A DNA stretch of 64,000 bases from Cristatella mucedo (Eukaryota > Bryozoa > Phylactolaemata > Cristatellidae), in NCBI GenBank assembly GCA_009760855.2, contig WPIO01000007.1, positions 986,501 to 1,050,500 on the forward strand, in the 5' to 3' direction. A model generated the notes under the pieces. That model ran no database searches and was not told the DNA's origin. It was given only the letters and a program-made list of their open reading frames with translations. The position numbers and the translations under genes are program-made. Below, in pieces: positions 58,851-64,000 of this stretch. How positions within the stretch are numbered: the stretch's first letter is position 1; every line of letters starts with the position of its first letter.

Positions 58851-59005
58851 TGATAGCCCAGGACATTAGGTGCTTGTTTTTTACGACCTTGGTCGTGGGT
58901 TCGAATCCTGCAGTGGGCGATCCTGTATTGCTAACTTCAAGTGGCAGTTATAGCCGACAAGGCTGTGCTGTCCTTATACAAATGAGGCTGTTAAATCAGC
59001 TAAGA
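58851..59005 (+). mobile_element. SINE-A copy in LINE-1fam
   Basis: Box B GGTTCGAATCC at about 58898, then body CAAGTGGCAGTTATAGCC and end AATGAGGCTGTTAAATCAGC. Its head is degenerate. Inserted in the minus-strand LINE-1fam. Confidence 0.85.
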
Positions 59006-59550
59006 CATTTTTTCCTGGTCAATGTTATCAAGCACTGCCGAAAGATCAAGCAAAATAAGCAGATAGACTCGACCAGAGACTGCATATCTGAGGTCGTTAA
59101 GACACTCGTAGCAATGTTGACTCTATGGAGGGGATAGCTTGTAGACCTATCTGGAACTTACTTGCTAGGGTAGAAGTTTTGATATAAGAAGTTAGCTGGT
59201 CTGTCACTATCAATTGCAGTATCCTGATAGGAGCTTCATTGTGGAAACTGCAGAATTTGCTCGTTCTCCTGGTCTACTGTTGCTTTCTTAATGCAAAGCA
59301 TAAAAAACAGACTTTTTGGAAGGTGCACGTACAATATCTGTGGCTAAGGACATTTTTATTGTGTTGGTTATTCATGGCAGCGGCAGATCTTTGTGGCGCA
59401 TAAAGAGAACAGTGGGTATATGTTCTAGAGGGGTAGTAGTTTTCATATACTGGAAGATGAACTTCAGAGTGAGGTCAATAGTGGCAAGCTTGTATATGGA
59501 AATCGAGGTTCTGCAAGTCGTGAGGTGGAGGAGTCCTGTAGGGATGTTAC

Positions 59551-59738
59551 GAATAAATAAATAAATCCTAGCTGCTTAAACAGCCTCTTTTTGTAATAGT
59601 GACAGAAAAGCCTTTACGGCTATCACCCCCACTTGCAGTGGCGATAAAGGATCGCCTGCCACAGGAATCGAACCCACGACCTCGGGACCGAGGTCATGAA
59701 AACAACCGCCTTACCTAGTGTGCCATCACGGCTCACCA
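59551..59738 (-). mobile_element. SINE-A copy, minus strand, in LINE-1fam
   Basis: Reverse complement of SINE-A: tail GAATAAATAAATAAAT, body TTACGGCTATC and GCAGTGGCGATAAAGG, box B complement GGAATCGAACCC, and head to GGCTCACC. Almost full length. Confidence 0.92.
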
Positions 59739-60025
59739 TAAGAGAAGAGGAGTCCGGTATGTAAATTGTTACTTAGCTATTGACTCTCTGATCTTATCAA
59801 TCTTGTGAGCAAAGAAGCTGGAGAAGCAATATACTTGATCCCCACAAGGATCACTAAGAAAGGTTCTAACTTAGGAGCACTTAAGGGGATGGTTGATGGT
59901 CGGCATTAACATTTTTGGACTGCATCCTAGATTCGGCAATGTTTTTATAGAAGCTGGACTTAATGGACAGTCGGTCCTGATCTTTTGTAAGCTTTCTCAA
60001 GCTTTTGCTTGGTAGACTCAACTAG

Positions 60026-60155
60026 TCTACCGAATGCGTACCGAAAGCCGTTTAGGCTGTGAGTGCGCTATACAAAACTCTCCTGCATAACACCCACATG
60101 GTCTTTATGACTTTGTGGAGTTACAGATGGAGATACATTACATTGCATTTAAAGT
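60026..60155 (+). mobile_element. LINE-2fam 3' terminal fragment nested in LINE-1fam
   Basis: TACCGAATGCGTACCGAAAG to GGAGATACATTACATTGC. The LINE-1fam linker homology is continuous across it (KLEKAYKRSG on the left, FAPLTKRTVRP on the right, minus strand). Confidence 0.9.
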
Positions 60156-61334
60156 ATTTTGTAAGCCTGAGACCTCCTAGGTTAGGGCTTACAGCTTGCT
60201 TTATCAAGGAGCAAATGCCTCAAGAACGTCGGTTAGTGTCATGTTGTAGCATTTTCACCACTAGGACAGTTCGAATGAAGGATTGAACAGCAGGGCAAGG
60301 AAGACATTTTTGTTTGGACCACATTGAAGTCTCAAATTTTCTTGATTCACGGAGGATTATTGATACCGAGGAAGGCACAGTGCAGATTGAATCAGATCTG
60401 CATGTGATTAGATGTGCAGAACTTTGTAATCGTTGGAGACGATAGCATGCAAGCATGCTGGAGGGGATTTGTGATCTGGTTCGTGACCTTTTTGTGAGTG
60501 TGTCATGCTCAAGAGTCCAAAGGGAAAATGGATCAAGCAGGGCATGAAATTGGAAAAATCCCTTTACAAAGGCTGGCTTTTTTAGAGGGCCTGCTTTAAG
60601 TGCTGTAACTAGGCTAGCTTTCCACATCTCATATGCTTTTAATTACATGTTTTGCTTGGTTGAATACGTGCTCACAGGCATACGTGCTCACAGGCATACA
60701 CATGCAGATACGCAGACGATGACAGACCAGAGCCCATGTGCTTGCCAAGCTCTGTGTGCTCGATCAGTGCTGAGTGGCATCGAGCAATCTCGCAGTTCAC
60801 TCGAGTCATAGCTGTGCTTTAGGAAACCTTGCCCATGCTTCAGGCCTGGCCGGCGGTGAGAACCAAGCAAGTGGACGAAACCTTCCGTTGTATGCTCGTC
60901 TTTTCAAAGTCTTTTTTTGACAGCGCCCAGTTGCCGAATTCGAGACACCGGCTAATACTGTATGCATTTCTTGTTTTCTTGTGCTCCTTAAATTTGGTTT
61001 TTGGGACTAAGTATTGCTGTTTTCCACCAATTGGCTGGGGGTGCAAGCTGCTAAGAAAAACCTGTCAATTGTTAGTGGGTATGGTAATGCACCAACTGTG
61101 TACATTGTCGTCATTTGGCTAACCCTGGCTCCAGCAGCAGCTTAGCTTGGTTGAAACAGTGGCACTCAAGCACGGGCCCTCTGCACTTATTCGCTACTGA
61201 CCTCAACTCTTAATTTGAGTCGTAATCCATTGTGCTTAATTTAATGATTACTTTTACTTTGTGCTGGCCAGCTGATCTGAACTAACTTTGCATGCTCTGC
61301 CTGCTATTTAAGGATGTTACCACCAATCATTTGG

Positions 61335-61405
61335 TAATGCTTTCTATAAAAACAAAGTGCTTTCCTCTGAGGGAGCTATATAAATTTATTATTATTATTA
61401 TTATT
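61335..61405 (+). mobile_element. LINE/SINE 3' tail remnant with (ATT)n
   Basis: AAAGTGCTTTCCTCTGAGGG, AGCTATATAAATT and ATT repeats: a degenerate hairpin tail only. Confidence 0.65.
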
Positions 61406-62214
61406 TTGCTAAGTAGGAACCGAGCTACAACCTTATGCAGGAGTTTTATTTTTGCAGTCAGCCTCTATTGCTGCTATTGAATCTCGGTCGTTATTCTTCT
61501 GACATCTGTTAGCTAGTTGAGTGCCTGCCCACCACTTCCCCCAAATGAGCTGTCTCAGCTCTAGCCATCGTGGTATTCGGTATTTGTGTCTGCCTCCAGT
61601 TGGCACAGCCAGCTCAGCCTCGTGATGGGGACTGCAAGTCTTAAGCCTACTTTCAAGACCCTTCCTTCCTCTCCCCACACATGCTAATCTAAATGTGCTT
61701 GCACCTGCGTTGTCTGGGTAAGCTTTGGGTTTGCTATTACAAGGAAATAGTATGACTTGGCTATGACATTCTCTTCCCCATGGTCCATTGTATGGCACGT
61801 TTAGATTGCTAAAGCTGGCCACATAAATATCAGTATATGTTTTTAAATTATGTCGTGCTGCTATTTATGTGATTTTGCTGATGCGATAAAGCAAATATCC
61901 TTGATAGGGCAATTTTTTTGTCGTACTCTGGGGATGCAGACATGCACAGGCAAAAATAGGCTATGCACCCGTTCAGGACTATCGTTGGCATTCAGTGATC
62001 GGGAAAGCTGAATCTACACTAGTTTATATTAGGAGTCGAGAAAAAAGTTGAGGCCACTTCACATCAGTTTTGATCGGGAAGGGGCAGGCACGGGTGGCAG
62101 GTAGGAAGGATTTTAGTCAGTTTCGAGGAATTAGCCTGGTGGTCTACTTAGTGGCAGTAGATCTGAGGCAGCTGACCTATCAGGTTCAGGCAAAACAATA
62201 GCCAGTATGCCACT
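61406..62214. other. Unassigned stretch
   Basis: A 129-codon minus-strand frame (61433-61822) is not recognised and is within chance expectation. Confidence 0.4.
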
Positions 62215-62750
62215 TTGCTGAAGGAGCTTCGATGGCCTACAGTCGATTAATAGCTACAAGCCAAAATTCTCACTCTGACCCACAAGGCGAGTAATGGCTT
62301 TGCTTCTCCATGCCTAGCTTTAATGCTGAACCAGTTTTGGCTACATCGTGCCCTCTGATCCTCGCAGAGGAATGAATTAACTGCTCCATTCTTGCTGTTA
62401 AAGACTGTTGGTAACAGTAGCACTTACTCTGCGGGTGGCACTGTGGAGCTCACTTCCATAATGCATATGCAACATCTCTCTCCTGATGTCAACTGTGGCA
62501 AATTCCTCTTGGACATCTGTCACTGCTACTTCTGTCCTGCTCACTTCCTCACCTGTCCTTCTGACTCAGGTATATTTTTGCTTGTTCTTAGTAGAGTCAA
62601 CTGCAATCTCTTGGCTACCATGTGTGCACTGAAAGCCACTTGGCTTAGCCACTTGGCTTAGCCACTTGGCTTAGCCACTTGGCTTAGGTGTGGTGTGCTA
62701 TAGAACACTCTTCATCGTTATGTCGACATAGTCTTGAGAATCTGCAATGT
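62215..62750 (+). mobile_element. LINE-2fam decayed 3' part
   Basis: Coding end (ILTLTHKASNGFASPCLALM-like, CTGTTAAAGACTGTTGGTAA) and 3' UTR (CTGAAAGCCACTTGGC to GAATCTGCAATG). It contains a 13-bp tandem expansion at 62636-62687. Confidence 0.8.
62636..62687 (+). repeat. 13-bp tandem repeat x4 in LINE-2fam 3' UTR
   Basis: AGCCACTTGGCTT repeated four times where other copies have a single AAAGCCGCTTAGGC. Confidence 0.95.
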
Positions 62751-63656
62751 CACAGGCTGCGATGTGTATACATTTAGTGTCTATTTTATGCAAGCTTGAA
62801 TGGGTCTGCAGCATCTGCATTAGCATCGGTAGCCAGCATGCAATGCTATTATGTTTATTTGTTGGGACTCAGCCAGAGCTCAAAATTAGGAATGCGGCAA
62901 TATGCATCTGTTGGGGGTAGTCATGGCTTGCAGCCTATGCACCGTGCTAGAACGTTAGATGTTTGAGGCAGAAAATTGTCAGAGGTTAGTCACTGGACGT
63001 GCATGTAATGGTAGAGTGCAACATAACTAGGATTGGACTGCTGCATCAGTGCAAGCTTCTGCAACTTAAATAAGCTATTATAGATGATCATATGGGATAC
63101 GGTATAAGTGTCGAAGTGGTCTACAGTCAGCATTATCATGCAACAAGGGGGAGGATGAAGACGTCTGTGAAATTAACATTAAGATCTGCTGCCATATAGT
63201 TGCAATGCACAGGAGGCATATCGGCATTGGAATGAGAATCACAAGCTGCAGCAAGACCGGTTTCCAATAGTGGTTCGTCAATGTTAGTGGCACCCAGTGA
63301 AGCACCAGGTTATGCAGCTGATATTTATTGCTGTGCCATAGCTAGCTCATGTATCAACCTGCAACAGATGGGCAATTGCAATTTAAAAAATTCTTATGCA
63401 TGCGACTGCAGAGAGCATTGTTTCCGTGCTGGAAATCTTGACTTTATTTAAAAACACAGCCGAAGAAATATGAGTACCACTTCTGATATTCGTAAGTATT
63501 CTGCAACATACCAGTGCATTTCTAGACTAAAACTGCACATATAAAAAAGCATAATTTATTATGCTGATTCACCTGGCTGTTCACAATTTAAAACTTGGAT
63601 AATGTGCCACTGATTCGGTGTCTAGCAAATGAGTACCAGCAAGAGAGCAGAAGATG

Positions 63657-63905
<249 letters not shown>

Positions 63906-64000
63906 TAAGTAGGATGCTGGGATAGAGGAAGAGAGAGAGAAAAGTCACAGAAGGAAGGGAAGGAGGGAGAGGGGCAAGAGAGAGACAGAGAGAGTGGGGA

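Larger units (their letters stand above)
58800..60500 (-). mobile_element. LINE-1fam minus-strand copy with three nested insertions
   Basis: Minus-strand pieces at 58800-58850, 59006-59550, 59739-60025 and 60156-about 60500 read as one LINE-1fam from RT (GCCGAAAGATCAAGCAAAAT at 59038) back to the linker (minus-strand sense AAGCTTGAGAAAGCTTACAA near 59990, and FAPLIKQAVSPNLGGL near 60190). It is interrupted by SINE-A (+), SINE-A (-) and a LINE-2fam tail (+). Confidence 0.83.

Noticed and set aside
61433-61822. 129-codon minus-strand open frame
   Set aside because: No family resemblance, no splice context; within chance expectation.

Overview
The window is animal nuclear DNA. It has spliced coding exons with GT-AG introns, dense non-LTR retrotransposon (LINE) fragments, tRNA-derived SINEs and long microsatellites, and no operons, bacterial ribosome binding sites or CRISPR arrays. 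The LINE types and the one recognisable gene suggest a metazoan, probably a marine or freshwater invertebrate; I cannot fix the phylum from the sequence.

The main result is a complete gene on the + strand, about 10.64-40.11 kb, that no single open reading frame reveals. Seven short exons (10641-10815, 16475-16802, 24920-25028, 27564-27714, 31412-31520, 36875-36942, 39976-40106) join in phase at all six introns. They encode a 356-residue secreted protein that resembles, from end to end, the UPF0764/C16orf89 family (DUF4735), whose function is unknown. Only about 3.6 % of the locus is coding; the introns hold most of the repeats. A second, much less certain + strand gene may have exons at 43293-43392 and 48649-48800 (stop and hydrophobic tail). 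A possible minus-strand exon lies near 1.2 kb.

The rest is largely repeats. LINE-1fam (my label; CR1/L2-like, APE endonuclease plus reverse transcriptase) ends in a GC-capped 3' hairpin followed by (ATT)n. Its best copy is at 44.2-46.76 kb, nearly intact from the end of the endonuclease but frameshifted. LINE-2fam is a related element with a different 3' UTR and an (ACATT)n tail. SINE-A is tRNA-derived with a perfect B box. SINE-B has a tRNA-like head and a 3' tail matching the LINE-1fam hairpin. Insertions are often nested: LINE-2fam into minus-strand LINE-1fam at 3.8, 56.6 and 60.0 kb, LINE-1fam into LINE-1fam at 21.3 kb, SINE-B into LINE-2fam at 51.4 kb, and two opposed SINE-A copies in one LINE-1fam near 59 kb. 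Two LINE-1fam copies carry a CT microsatellite expanded at the same point of the reverse transcriptase reading frame.

By region: 0-10 kb, repeats and unassigned DNA with a 162-bp tandem duplication; 10.6-40.1 kb, the C16orf89-like gene with repeat-filled introns; 40-49 kb, LINE copies and the possible second gene; 49-64 kb, mostly nested LINE and SINE debris ending in a TG microsatellite.
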